This document shows positions 8,726-17,165 of a stretch of DNA of 64,000 nucleotides, piece by piece. The notes under the pieces are model-generated. The model searched no databases. It worked only from the letters and a program-made list of their open reading frames with translations, and was not told the origin of the DNA. How positions within the stretch are numbered: the first letter of the stretch is position 1; every line of letters starts with the position of its first letter. Source of the stretch: Rhodobacteraceae bacterium KLH11 (GTDB taxonomy: Bacteria; Pseudomonadota; Alphaproteobacteria; Rhodobacterales; Rhodobacteraceae). The position numbers and the translations under genes were made by a program. The DNA is taken from the NCBI GenBank assembly GCA_000158135.1, contig DS999532.1, positions 420,263 to 484,262 of the forward strand, read 5' to 3'.

Positions 8726-9751
8726 ATGACTGACGCGGCATCAGCCCCCGATGCACGGGCCGTCGTGACCACGGACCGGTTGGAGCGGAACTATTACCGC
8801 TTTCTTCTGGGAACCCAGCCCCGGCTTCAGATGTTGGCAATTCTGCTGTCAGCTCTGACAATCCCGTTGACCTATGCAACCTTGCATATTCCCAAGATCA
8901 TCGTGGATGACGGGATACAGGGGAAGGGGTTCCCCAAGGCGGTTTGGGGTATTGACCTGCACCAGATCACTTTTCTTGTGGTCCTTTGCGTCGGCTTCCT
9001 GCTTTTGAACATCGCGTCAGGATTTCTGAAGCTGAAGCTCAATACCCTGGTCGGTTATATCTCGGAGATCGGTCTGCGGGACCTCAGGTTGACCGTTCTG
9101 AAGCATCTGCACGGAGAGGTAAGCAGCGATATCCCCGCCAGCCAGAAAACTCAGATCGTCATACCTGAGATGGAGGCATTTGGCGGTTTCATCGGTGATT
9201 TCTCGACAATCCCGGTGGTGCAGATTTCGACCATGGGCACAATCGTCTATTTCATGTTCGAACAAAGCCCCTTGCTGGGTGTTGCGGCGATTGCCATCAT
9301 ACCTGTGCAGGCCTTCGTGGTGCCTATTCTGCAGCGCCGCGTTGTGCGCGCCAAAAAGATGCGGATCCGGATGGTCCGTAAATTTGCATCGACGATTGAG
9401 AACTTTGACGGGGCATCTTTCTCTGGCAGACCAGATGGCGAAAGCGACGCGGAAACCCACTATAAAATCTACAGTAAAAACATCCTGAAAAACCGGATGC
9501 TGCTTTACCGCGCAAAGTATTTGCTGAAGTTTATCAATAACATGCTGGCGAAAGCTACGCCATTTCTGTTTTATCTTATCGGTGGTATACTGGTCATCGA
9601 AGGGGATATCACTCTGGGATCGCTGACCGCGGCACTTGTGGCCTATCAGCAGTTGGATGAACCCTGGCGCGTGCTGGTTCAGTTCTTCCAGCGTCTGAGC
9701 ACGACGAAGATGCAATACGAACAGATCGTGTCCCGCGTTGCTGTGGACTGA
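8726..9751 (+). CDS. ABC exporter-type transmembrane domain without an ATPase domain
   Basis: The 341-residue sequence looks like a type IV (exporter-fold) ABC membrane domain: six hydrophobic segments, IPKIIVDDGIQG near the first extracellular loop, LNTLVGYISEIGLRDLRLTVLKHL as coupling helix, and GDITLGSLTAALVAYQQLDEPW near the end. It stops at VSRVAVD, just where a fused nucleotide-binding domain normally begins, and no Walker A or ABC signature follows in any nearby frame. It is either a stand-alone half needing an ATPase encoded elsewhere, or a repurposed membrane module. The start is supported by AGGAG at about 8714. Confidence 0.75.
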   Translation: MTDAASAPDARAVVTTDRLERNYYRFLLGTQPRLQMLAILLSALTIPLTYATLHIPKIIVDDGIQGKGFPKAVWGIDLHQITFLVVLCVGFLLLNIASGFLKLKLNTLVGYISEIGLRDLRLTVLKHLHGEVSSDIPASQKTQIVIPEMEAFGGFIGDFSTIPVVQISTMGTIVYFMFEQSPLLGVAAIAIIPVQAFVVPILQRRVVRAKKMRIRMVRKFASTIENFDGASFSGRPDGESDAETHYKIYSKNILKNRMLLYRAKYLLKFINNMLAKATPFLFYLIGGILVIEGDITLGSLTAALVAYQQLDEPWRVLVQFFQRLSTTKMQYEQIVSRVAVD

Positions 9752-9793
9752 AGCCGGACCTGACCAAATGGGCACCAAAGCCGAGGAGGCATC

Positions 9794-11467
9794 ATGACAT
9801 CGCCGGATACCCCCGCACAACGCCTTTCCAAGGCCTCTGATTTGCTTGTTTCGTCGCTTGAGGCTGAGGGTGTTGAGCATATATTTGCGGTGCCTGGGGA
9901 AGAGAACCTGGATGTTGTTGAATCGCTTCGCACCTCTTCGATTGAGCTGGTTCTGACCCGTCATGAACAGGGTGCGGCGTTCATGGCTGCGACCTATGGC
10001 CGGCTGACCGGCAAAGCGGGCGTGTGCATGGCGACGCTTGGACCGGGGGCCACGAACTTTGCCACTCCGGCAGCGTATGCCAATCTGGGCGGCATGCCGC
10101 TGATCATGATTACCGGCCAGAAACCGATCAAGAAGTCCAAGCAGGGGCAGTTCCAGATCGTCGATATCGTCAACCTGTTTGAACCCATCTGCAAGATGTC
10201 CAAGCAGATCGTGCATGGCAACACGATCCCGGCGCTGGTGCGCGAAGCCTTCCGGGTGGCCGAAGAAGAGCGCCCCGGTGCGGTTCTGCTGGAGCTGCCC
10301 GAAGATATCGCCGCCGAAGAGGTAGACGCGCATGTGCTGCAGCCGCATCCGCGCCATTATGCCATCGCAGGTGATACGGTTCTGGCCGAGGCCGCCGAGA
10401 TGATCAAATCGGCCAAGATGCCTCTGCTGTTGCTGGGGGCGGGCGCAAATCGCCAGCATGCCCGCAGCGCGCTGAGCAAGTTCATCGAAGACACCCGGAT
10501 CCCGTTCTTCAACACGCAGATGGGCAAAGGCGTTGTGGATGAACGCTCTGAGCTGTTTCTGGGCACAGCGGCCCTGTCGGATGGCGATTACGTGCACTGC
10601 GCCATCGACCGCGCCGATCTGATCATCAATGTCGGCCATGACGTGGTGGAAAAACCGCCCTTCTTCATGGAGGAAAACGGCACCAAGGTCATCCATGTGA
10701 ACTATAAGGCGGCGCAGGTTGATCAGGTCTATTTCCCACAGATCGAAGTTGTCGGCGACATCGCGCAGTCGATTACCAGGCTGGGGGATATTCTGGGCGG
10801 CGCGCTGGAGTTTGACCGCAGCTATTACATGCGGATCAAGCAGGAAACGGATCTGCACACCTCTGAGGGTTCGGATGACGCGCGGTTCCCGATCGTGCCG
10901 CAGCGCTTTGTCGCGGATACGCGCAAGGTCATGGGGGATCAGGATATCATCGCGCTGGACAATGGGATCTACAAGATCTGGTACGCGCGGAATTACAAGG
11001 CGTATCAGCCCAACACGATCCTTCTGGACAATGCGCTTGCAACCATGGGCGCGGGCCTGCCTTCGGCGATGATGGCATCAATGCTGTATCCCGATCGCCG
11101 CGTCATGGCGATCTGCGGCGATGGCGGGTTCATGATGAACAGCCAAGAGGTTGAAACGGCTGTGCGTCTGGGCCTCAACCTGGTGATCACAGTGCTTGAT
11201 GACAGCTCTTACGGGATGATCCGCTGGAAACAGGCCCATGCGGGTTTTGCGGATTGGGGGCTGGAGTTCAACAACCCCGATTTCGTGCAGCACGCCAACA
11301 GCTACGGGGCCACCGGCCACCGGGTCGAACGCACCGAGGATCTGGTGCCCACCTTCGAAAAGGCCTTCGCCGCAGGCGGCGTCCACCTCGTCGATGTCCC
11401 CGTCGACTACAGCGAAAACCAAAGGGTCCTCATCGACGAACTCGCAGCTAAAACATGCCTGATATGA
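9794..11467 (+). CDS. Acetolactate-synthase-type ThDP-dependent enzyme 2
   Basis: 557 residues with the same domain order as the enzyme at 5440. Catalytic Glu58 lies in RHEQGAAFMA; GQKPIKKSKQGQFQ and GDGGFMMNS are conserved, and the second half of the ThDP motif reads LDDSSYGMI rather than NDN/NDS. GTRHEQ-type and KQG segments resemble catabolic acetolactate synthases (AlsS-like). It starts after GAGGAGG at 9783. Two such enzymes in one gene run suggests successive or alternative 2-oxo acid reactions. Confidence 0.85.
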   Translation: MTSPDTPAQRLSKASDLLVSSLEAEGVEHIFAVPGEENLDVVESLRTSSIELVLTRHEQGAAFMAATYGRLTGKAGVCMATLGPGATNFATPAAYANLGGMPLIMITGQKPIKKSKQGQFQIVDIVNLFEPICKMSKQIVHGNTIPALVREAFRVAEEERPGAVLLELPEDIAAEEVDAHVLQPHPRHYAIAGDTVLAEAAEMIKSAKMPLLLLGAGANRQHARSALSKFIEDTRIPFFNTQMGKGVVDERSELFLGTAALSDGDYVHCAIDRADLIINVGHDVVEKPPFFMEENGTKVIHVNYKAAQVDQVYFPQIEVVGDIAQSITRLGDILGGALEFDRSYYMRIKQETDLHTSEGSDDARFPIVPQRFVADTRKVMGDQDIIALDNGIYKIWYARNYKAYQPNTILLDNALATMGAGLPSAMMASMLYPDRRVMAICGDGGFMMNSQEVETAVRLGLNLVITVLDDSSYGMIRWKQAHAGFADWGLEFNNPDFVQHANSYGATGHRVERTEDLVPTFEKAFAAGGVHLVDVPVDYSENQRVLIDELAAKTCLI

Positions 11468-11564
11468 CGGGATGGGCGGCGAGCAAAAGCCGCTGACCCA
11501 AGGCGTGCCCCGGGTCTTTGCTGCAATATTCTTATGAGGTGTAAAGAAGGGTTTGCGGCCGATT

Positions 11565-12128
11565 TCAGCAGCGGGAAATCAAAATGCTCAAGGCGTTGTC
11601 GAATGTTGTTACATCTTCTTCGGCGCGGGCGGCGAGATGCGCACCCTCCAGCAGGGCAAGTGCGGCGCGGGCCTCAGAGGCCGGATTGGTAACGGCAAGA
11701 ATCGATTGGTCCCGAAGGCCCAGCTCAAAAACTGTTTCGAGCTTTTTGACCATCATGGCGCGGAAAGTTCTGATCTTTGCAACCACGTCATCTGACAGGC
11801 TTTCGCGGCTGCTGATCAGCGCCACGCAGAGGCACAGTGTTTTGCCATCATTCAGGGCATCGCGGTAAAGTGCGATTAGGGCCAGCAATTGCTCAGCCCC
11901 GGTGTGAAACTGATCTTCGATCCTGTCACAGGCGACCTCAAGCGTTTTGTGGTAACGGTCCATCAGGGCCGCAGACAGGGCGGCCTTGGTCGGGAAGTGA
12001 TAGTGAATCGATGCTTTGCGGATACCCACTGCCTCGGCCAGATCGGCATAGCTGAAGCCATCAAATCCGCGCGCACGGGCGGTGTGTTCAGCGACATCCA
12101 GCAGGGCGGTCTTGGTATCAGTCGTCAT
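11565..12128 (-). CDS. TetR/AcrR family transcriptional regulator
   Basis: 187 residues. The N-terminal helix-turn-helix is clear: ARGFDGFSYADLAEAVGI then KASIHYHFPTKAALSAAL, the canonical TetR pattern. The C-terminal ligand domain is divergent. It is the last gene of the cupin-SDR-amine oxidase operon (6 bp after the oxidase stop), so it probably controls that operon through the palindrome at 14626-14643 and thereby itself. Confidence 0.9.
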   Translation of the reverse strand: MTTDTKTALLDVAEHTARARGFDGFSYADLAEAVGIRKASIHYHFPTKAALSAALMDRYHKTLEVACDRIEDQFHTGAEQLLALIALYRDALNDGKTLCLCVALISSRESLSDDVVAKIRTFRAMMVKKLETVFELGLRDQSILAVTNPASEARAALALLEGAHLAARAEEDVTTFDNALSILISRC

Positions 12129-12134
12129 GTGAGT

Positions 12135-13196
12135 TCAAACCTTTTCTATCACGACCCGGATCAAGGCGTTTTCTGCTGCTTCCAGAGCACCTTCCAGATA
12201 ACCGCCGAATTGAGGGGCCACCTCGGTGCCACTGAAGATCAGCTGGTTCCCCCATATATTCGCCATCGCCTGCGGCAAGCCGTATTGGGGATGGGCGTAT
12301 ACTGGCTGTTGATCCGCCACGACAGAGGTGCAGGGATCAAAGGCCCAATCCTTGAGAAGCAGAGCCTTTGGCGCCTCAGCGTCCGGCCCGAACAATCGGA
12401 CCAGTTGTTCCTGCACTGCCTGACGCAGGCGCTGCTCGTCCTGCCGGGCTTGCGGGGGCAGTCCGATGAAGCCAAAGAGGGCATAGGGGCCACCATTGGC
12501 TGGGGACGCATCGTGAATCTCGACCATCGGACCCCGGCGGCTCATCGCGTCGCCTGACAGCCCGGCGGTGCGCCAGAAGGGGATATCATAGATGGCAAGC
12601 GCTTTGGCTTGTCCGGCCATCCATGTCGCGATGCCGGTCATGGCGGCCTGCGTTTCCCGTGGCAGATTGGGAGAGAACAAGATGCTGCTTGCGATCCGCG
12701 GGGGCAGGGCCAGCACAACCTTTCCCGCATGGATGGCCTGCCCGGATCGGGTGGTTGCGGTGACGCCTGTTGCAGATCTTGTCAACGCGGTCACCGGCGT
12801 AGAAAGCAGCAAGTTCTGCTGGGGTATTTGGGCGGCCAACGCGTCCGTCAGGGCCGCCAGGCCCCCCTGCATGCGATATGACCCCTGCATCGAGGAAAAT
12901 CCACGCCCTCGTTCAACGCGACCGCTCTCATCTTCAAAGCTAAGCGCGCCTGCCGAGTATTGTTCGAACCAGCCCAGGCCAAGCCGTTCGATCAATGCGG
13001 CGATCCGGGGTTGTCCGGGCCAGAACCAGGCCGGGCCCATATCGAAAGACGCGCCTTCAAATCTCTCTGACAGGATGCGGCCCCCCGGTCGATCCCGGGC
13101 TTCGACCAAAAGGTACTTTTGGTCTTGCTCTTCCAATTGTGCCGCAAGACTGAGGCCGGACAATCCGGCCCCAATGATCAGAGTCTGCGTCTGCAT
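12135..13196 (-). CDS. Flavin amine oxidase family protein
   Basis: 353 residues beginning with the dinucleotide motif LIIGAGLSGLSLAAQLE and the second half EARDRPGGRI, typical of FAD-dependent amine oxidases. The C-terminus has GTEVAPQFGGYLEGALEAAE, the usual FAD-contacting GGYxEGA motif. It is about 100 residues shorter than classical monoamine oxidases, so the substrate domain is compact. It lies 3 bp downstream of the SDR gene and is co-transcribed with it. Confidence 0.85.
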   Translation of the reverse strand: MQTQTLIIGAGLSGLSLAAQLEEQDQKYLLVEARDRPGGRILSERFEGASFDMGPAWFWPGQPRIAALIERLGLGWFEQYSAGALSFEDESGRVERGRGFSSMQGSYRMQGGLAALTDALAAQIPQQNLLLSTPVTALTRSATGVTATTRSGQAIHAGKVVLALPPRIASSILFSPNLPRETQAAMTGIATWMAGQAKALAIYDIPFWRTAGLSGDAMSRRGPMVEIHDASPANGGPYALFGFIGLPPQARQDEQRLRQAVQEQLVRLFGPDAEAPKALLLKDWAFDPCTSVVADQQPVYAHPQYGLPQAMANIWGNQLIFSGTEVAPQFGGYLEGALEAAENALIRVVIEKV

Positions 13197-13199
13197 TCC

Positions 13200-13883
13200 T
13201 CAGAACCCTTCGGACGCGGGGCGGAGGTCCAGCTCATGGGTCCAGGTTGACTGCGGCTGATGTGCCAATTGCCAGTACGCTTCGGCGATCTCGTCGGGTT
13301 TCATCATCTTCGCCGGGTCCAGGCTGTGCAGATCGCGTGACCGGGGCGTATCGATGATGCCATCCAGAATGACATGCGCCACATGCACACCTGCGGGCTG
13401 ATACTCGCGCGCCAGTGATTGGGTCAGCCCGCGCAGCGCAAATTTTGCGGAAGCGAAAGCCGAAAACCGCGCCCCTCCACGCAGCGATGCGGTGGCCCCT
13501 GATGCAATCAGTGTTCCGCCGCCGCCACGTACCATGGGTTGCAAAACGCTTTGCCCCAGAACGATCAGCGACTGCACCATCGATGCCCAGGTTCGCTGAT
13601 AGTCTTCCAGCGATGTCTCGGGAAAAGGCGCAATCACCAGTTCGGCGGTGTTGTGCACAACAATTTTTGGCGGCCCATGCCGGGCGATCAGATCCGCGAT
13701 TACCGGGGCGGCCTCACCCGGATCGGACAGATCGACCTGATGAAATGGCGCAACCGTTGCTGAGGGGCAGGTTCGGCCAAGGCCGATGGCCGTCATGCCA
13801 CCTGCTTGAAAACGTGCAAGCAGCGATTGGCCAAGGCCAGCGCCTGCACCGGCGACAAGGGCCAGAGGTTTTTCTGCAGACAT
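13200..13883 (-). CDS. SDR-family protein lacking the catalytic tyrosine
   Basis: 227 residues with a Rossmann start (VAGAGAGLGQSLLARF) and the conserved HNTAE and SGATASL segments. The active-site motif reads FSAFASAKFAL: Phe stands where the YxxxK tyrosine belongs, while Lys is kept. A recognised subgroup of SDRs carries this AFASAK form, so this is probably a subfamily trait and not damage, but classical dehydrogenase chemistry is in doubt. Gaps to both neighbours are 3 bp. Confidence 0.85.
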   Translation of the reverse strand: MSAEKPLALVAGAGAGLGQSLLARFQAGGMTAIGLGRTCPSATVAPFHQVDLSDPGEAAPVIADLIARHGPPKIVVHNTAELVIAPFPETSLEDYQRTWASMVQSLIVLGQSVLQPMVRGGGGTLIASGATASLRGGARFSAFASAKFALRGLTQSLAREYQPAGVHVAHVILDGIIDTPRSRDLHSLDPAKMMKPDEIAEAYWQLAHQPQSTWTHELDLRPASEGF

Positions 13884-13886
13884 GGA

Positions 13887-14555
13887 TCAGACCTTTGGTG
13901 GGTGAGCAAAAGGAAGATGCCCGGTTTTCATCCAGACCTTGGCACCGTTTGAGCCCGCGGTGGCCGATAGCGTTTCGCCTTCGGGCAGGCGCAGCCAGTC
14001 ATGCTTGTCCAGAACGTCACCATCCGCCGACAATGACCCATCAATGATCAGAACTTCGATCCCCCCGCGCGCCGTGGAGGTTAGGACAGAACCCGCATCA
14101 AGGTGGCTGTAAGTGACAGTTTCGCGCGCATCTTCATGCAGGGTTGCCGTTGCAACACCGTTCACGGGCGCGGCCAATTCAGCAGCCATGTTCTTGCGGA
14201 ACTGCGTGCGATCTTCCATGTCGAACTGCCAGAGCTTGACGAAGATGGTGCAGCCGGGTTCCGAGCCCGGAGTGTGTCGGGATGTCGGGGGGTTGCGCAC
14301 ATAAGTGCCGACAGGGAAATCCCCGTGCTCGTCCTGAAAGACACCATCCAGCACGATGAATTCTTCACCCCCGGTATGGGTGTGGGCGGAAAACTTGCTG
14401 CCCGGGGCAAACCGTACAATGGTGGTCGCACGGGCAACCTCGCCCCCGATGCGGTCCAGCATGCGCCGATCCACACCTTTCATCGGTGAGGCCTGCCACT
14501 CAAGCTGATCAGAGTGCACAAGGGCGCGGGCAGAGAAGTCTGAATTAAGCTCCAT
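13887..14555 (-). CDS. ChrR-like cupin domain protein
   Basis: 222 residues with two cupin-like halves. The first contains [21 protein letters not shown], matching the metal-binding HxH...E of cupin motif 1, and [15 protein letters not shown] as motif 2. Family members include the cupin part of ChrR anti-sigma factors, but no zinc anti-sigma domain is seen here. It is the first gene of the TetR-controlled operon, starting 9 nt after AAGGA; a small-molecule or reactive-species handling role is plausible but unproved. Confidence 0.75.
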   Translation of the reverse strand: MELNSDFSARALVHSDQLEWQASPMKGVDRRMLDRIGGEVARATTIVRFAPGSKFSAHTHTGGEEFIVLDGVFQDEHGDFPVGTYVRNPPTSRHTPGSEPGCTIFVKLWQFDMEDRTQFRKNMAAELAAPVNGVATATLHEDARETVTYSHLDAGSVLTSTARGGIEVLIIDGSLSADGDVLDKHDWLRLPEGETLSATAGSNGAKVWMKTGHLPFAHPPKV

Positions 14556-14618
14556 GGGAAATGTCCTTTTCGACGGGGATGGCGGTCGTTAGATCAGGCG
14601 GCGATATACTGGGTGTGC

Positions 14619-14647
14619 TTTATCTCTACCTATTGATAGGTAGGCAA
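14619..14647 (-). promoter_or_regulatory. Promoter of the cupin-SDR-oxidase-tetR operon
   Basis: On the minus strand TTGCCT (14642-14647) is followed after exactly 17 bp by GATAAA (14619-14624), a good sigma-70-type promoter placed ~65 bp ahead of the cupin start. The spacer is almost filled by the operator palindrome at 14626-14643. Confidence 0.65.
14626..14643. promoter_or_regulatory. Palindromic operator, probable TetR site
   Basis: CTACCTAT, two bases, ATAGGTAG is a perfect 8-bp inverted repeat lying between the -35 and -10 boxes. Position and symmetry fit repression by the TetR protein encoded at the end of the same operon. Confidence 0.7.
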
Positions 14648-14854
14648 TTTTGCAATCGATAAAATCGACCCTGCACCGAACACTCACAGAAGTTTGAGCC
14701 GTGCAGCAGGGCGTGCGGTGCACTCATCCTGATGATGTGGTTATTGGCAAAACCGGACACCCTGTTCTGAACCATACAGGCCCTGTCAGTGCTGTTGCCC
14801 CCGCGCTGGGGACCAACTGAATGGAGGCGGTTGATTTCTATCGCGACGGTTGGC

Positions 14855-14974
14855 ATGAAGATGTCTCTCAAACGCATTCTCGACGGGGGTGGACAAACCA
14901 TCATCGTGATTGTCATGGAGACCTTGTTTATCGCAGTCTTCGTGCTGCTTGGCGTGCTTTGTTCGGGGCACTGA
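14855..14974 (+). CDS. Possible 39-aa small membrane protein upstream of pta
   Basis: The reading frame ends at 14974, 11 bp before pta, and encodes MKMSLKRILDGGG then a continuous hydrophobic helix (TIIVIVMETLFIAVFVLLGV) and a short tail. The composition is that of a single-span membrane peptide. No good ribosome site lies at proper distance from the ATG; GGAGG at 14823 is too far, or too near a TTG at 14831. The coding status is therefore uncertain. Apart from this, 14660-14854 shows nothing I can identify. Confidence 0.35.
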   Translation: MKMSLKRILDGGGQTIIVIVMETLFIAVFVLLGVLCSGH

Positions 14975-14985
14975 AAGGATACGGG

Positions 14986-15993
14986 ATGAAACCTCTGGAG
15001 ATGCTTCTGGGAAATATTGCAGGGTCGCAACAGAAGATCGTGCTGAGCGAAGGTGCCGATCCACGCGTCGTACAGGCAACTATTGCGGCGCGCCAACACG
15101 GCATCGCCCGTATTGCTCTGGTAGGTCCCGAGCAGGACATTCTGGAACAATTTGCCCGCGCCAATGCGACGCTGGATGACGGGGTCGAGATCCATGATCC
15201 TGCAACCTCACCTCTGATCGGAGAGCTGGCGCAGGCGTATCATGACCGACGCAAGCACAAGGGCGTATCGCTGGAGCAGGCAACTGCCGAAGCCAGAAAA
15301 CCCCATGTCTATGCTGCGTTGCTGGTCAAAACCGGGTATGCCGACGGCACGGTTGGCGGTGCCGTAGTTACCACCGCCGAGATTGTGCGCACAGCCATTC
15401 AGGTGATCGGGGCGAAACCGGAATCAAATCTGATCTCATCCTTCTTTCTGATGCTGTTCTGTCAGCCGCATCATGGCAAGAAGGGGGCTCATATCTTTGC
15501 GGACTGCGCGCTGGTGGTGGATCCTGACGCGGGGGAAATGGCGCAGATTGCACTGGATTCGGCGAACAGCTTTTCCGCCCTGACAGGCGAAACACCCCGT
15601 GTCGCGATGCTGTCATTTTCGACGCGGGGCAGCGCCACACATGAAAGAGTTTCAAAAGTGGCGGCGGCCACAGAAATCTCCAGAGAGGCCGCTCCGACAC
15701 TTCTGATTGATGGCGAGCTTCAGTTTGACGCCGCATATGTTCCCGAAGTGGCCGCCCGCAAAGCCGAAGACAGCCCGCTTCAGGGTGACGCAAATGTTTT
15801 TGTCTTTCCCAATCTGGAAAGCGGGAACATCGCGTACAAGATCGCGCAGAGGATCGGTGGCGCTTCGGCGATCGGCCCCATTCTTCAAGGCCTTGCAAAA
15901 CCCGCAAACGACTTGTCACGAGGGTGTTCGGCTGACGATATCCTGAACCTGATCGCAGTTACCGCAGCACAAGCGGGCGGTCTGGAAGGTTAG
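14986..15993 (+). CDS. pta: Phosphate acetyltransferase
   Basis: I choose the ATG at 14986 (AAAGGA 7 nt upstream), giving 335 residues, the length of stand-alone Pta domains. Conserved segments include IVLSEGADPRVVQA, KTGYADGTVGGAV, the SSFFLM and FADCALVVDP motifs, MLSFSTRGSA and GELQFDAA, and the FPNLESGNIAYKIAQR C-terminal motif. It converts acetyl phosphate and CoA to acetyl-CoA. In roseobacters pta often partners xsc, but no xsc and no acetate kinase are visible here. Confidence 0.95.
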   Translation: MKPLEMLLGNIAGSQQKIVLSEGADPRVVQATIAARQHGIARIALVGPEQDILEQFARANATLDDGVEIHDPATSPLIGELAQAYHDRRKHKGVSLEQATAEARKPHVYAALLVKTGYADGTVGGAVVTTAEIVRTAIQVIGAKPESNLISSFFLMLFCQPHHGKKGAHIFADCALVVDPDAGEMAQIALDSANSFSALTGETPRVAMLSFSTRGSATHERVSKVAAATEISREAAPTLLIDGELQFDAAYVPEVAARKAEDSPLQGDANVFVFPNLESGNIAYKIAQRIGGASAIGPILQGLAKPANDLSRGCSADDILNLIAVTAAQAGGLEG

Positions 15994-16028
15994 ATTGACA
16001 AAAAACCTTTGGTCGTCGGGATGAGAGG

Positions 16029-16934
16029 TCAGCCTTGCCCATGGGGGCTAGGCCCTGCTGCTTCACCCAGCCACTTGAAAACAAGTTTTGCGCGCTCCGA
16101 TGAGGTGTTGTGCAGTTTTACATAGAAATCCTGTTGCGACGAAATGGTCAGGGGCAAAAGCTTGACCAGCTTCCCCGATGTGATCAGGTCGGTGGTCAAC
16201 CCTTCCCACCCAAGCACAGCCCCCATATCGTCTTGTGCAGCCTGCAGCGCGATGGTGTAATTGTTGACCCGGTGCGCCGAGTTGAGCGGCCCGTCATAGC
16301 CCAGTTCCCGGGTCCATGTGCGCCAGTCCGCCCAACCTGTATCGGGCGCGTCGAGGTGGATAAGGGGCACGCGCGCGATGTCATCAACCTGCTTAATTGC
16401 GTTTTGCCTGGCAAATCGCGGGCTGCAAAGGGCCATGATGCTGTCGTGGAACAATGTCTTGAAAACTCCGGTTTCCCGGCTGGTATCACCATAGTGGATA
16501 CTCAGATCGCAATTTGAGGTGTCGAGGCCGTGATCCGTGACAACCTGCGTGACCGAAACATGCCCGTACCGTTTCCAGAACTGCGCAAGGCGCGGCGTCA
16601 GCCACAGCGAGCTGACCGCTGTTGTCGAACGGATTGTGACCCCCTTTTGATCATACTGGCGGCGCAGTTGACTCAAAGCTTCGCTGATACCTTCAAAACC
16701 GCGTTGCAAGGCAACAAGCAAGTAAGCGCCGCTTTCGGTCAGTTCCACGCCCCGGTGGTGGCGCAGAAACAGGGCACATTGCAATTCGCTCTCCAGTGCC
16801 TTGACCTGATGGCTGATTGCAGCCGGGGTAACATTAAGCTCTTCCGCCGCAGCCTTGAAGCTGACATGACGCGCTGCAGCCTCGAAGCTGATCAAAGAAC
16901 CTGCAGGCGGAAGATTATAGGGTCGATTGAGCAA
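16029..16934 (-). CDS. GcvA-like LysR family regulator
   Basis: 301 residues. The N-terminal LPPAGSLISFEAAARHVSFK and the helix-turn-helix AAEELNVTPAAISHQVKALE match the GcvA subgroup of LysR regulators. The remainder is a standard co-inducer domain ending FYVKLHNTSSERAKLVFKWL. It is divergent from the FAD/GcvT operon at 17166, with paired repeats in the intergenic region, so it probably controls that operon. Confidence 0.9.
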   Translation of the reverse strand: MLNRPYNLPPAGSLISFEAAARHVSFKAAAEELNVTPAAISHQVKALESELQCALFLRHHRGVELTESGAYLLVALQRGFEGISEALSQLRRQYDQKGVTIRSTTAVSSLWLTPRLAQFWKRYGHVSVTQVVTDHGLDTSNCDLSIHYGDTSRETGVFKTLFHDSIMALCSPRFARQNAIKQVDDIARVPLIHLDAPDTGWADWRTWTRELGYDGPLNSAHRVNNYTIALQAAQDDMGAVLGWEGLTTDLITSGKLVKLLPLTISSQQDFYVKLHNTSSERAKLVFKWLGEAAGPSPHGQG

Positions 16935-16981
16935 GATGGTTTGACCTGTAACAGTGCGCGTAGCCTACGCTGACAGCCTAA

Positions 16982-17008
16982 AGCATGGCTATTAGACTTA
17001 GCATAGCT
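16982..17008. promoter_or_regulatory. Paired repeats, likely LysR operator
   Basis: AGCATGGCT (16982-16990) and AGCATAGCT (17000-17008) are direct copies 18 bp apart, each internally symmetric (AGC-N3-GCT). The second is embedded in the longer imperfect palindrome GACTtAGCATAGCTtAGTC. The spacing of nearly two helical turns between the divergent genes fits a LysR-type binding region. Confidence 0.5.
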
Positions 17009-17050
17009 TAGTCAGAGTGAATCTTTTTGCAATTGCTCAGAAATCGCTGA

Positions 17051-17146
17051 GGGTGGAAAATTTCTGTAACCACCCAGGGAATGACCTTCGTGTTCTTGGG
17101 GGCCGGTCAACGGACGTCAGAAAGCGATCCCGAAAGGTCGCGGCCC
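17051..17146 (+). other. Structured 5' leader of the FAD/GcvT operon
   Basis: Several stems can be drawn upstream of the start at 17166. GGGTGG/CCACCC (17051-17056 with 17070-17075) is one. GGGCC/GGCCC (17100-17104 with 17142-17146) encloses GCGATC/GGTCGC (17124-17129 with 17136-17141). The ribosome site AAGGAG follows at 17153. I could not assign it to a known riboswitch class; it may be an unclassified regulatory leader or chance structure. Confidence 0.35.
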
Positions 17147-17165
17147 AGACATAAGGAGTTGCAGA

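Noticed and set aside
9017-10858. Long antisense open frame (613 codons) opposite the ABC membrane domain and ThDP enzyme 2
   Set aside because: It lies wholly antisense to recognised genes, is rich in His/Arg/Gln, and matches no family; such frames are common opposite GC-rich coding DNA. The same applies to antisense frames at 5224-6954, 17556-18854, 36174-37871 and 44890-45711.
17040-17165. Glycine riboswitch
   Set aside because: The conserved glycine aptamer blocks are not visible; only generic stems can be drawn.
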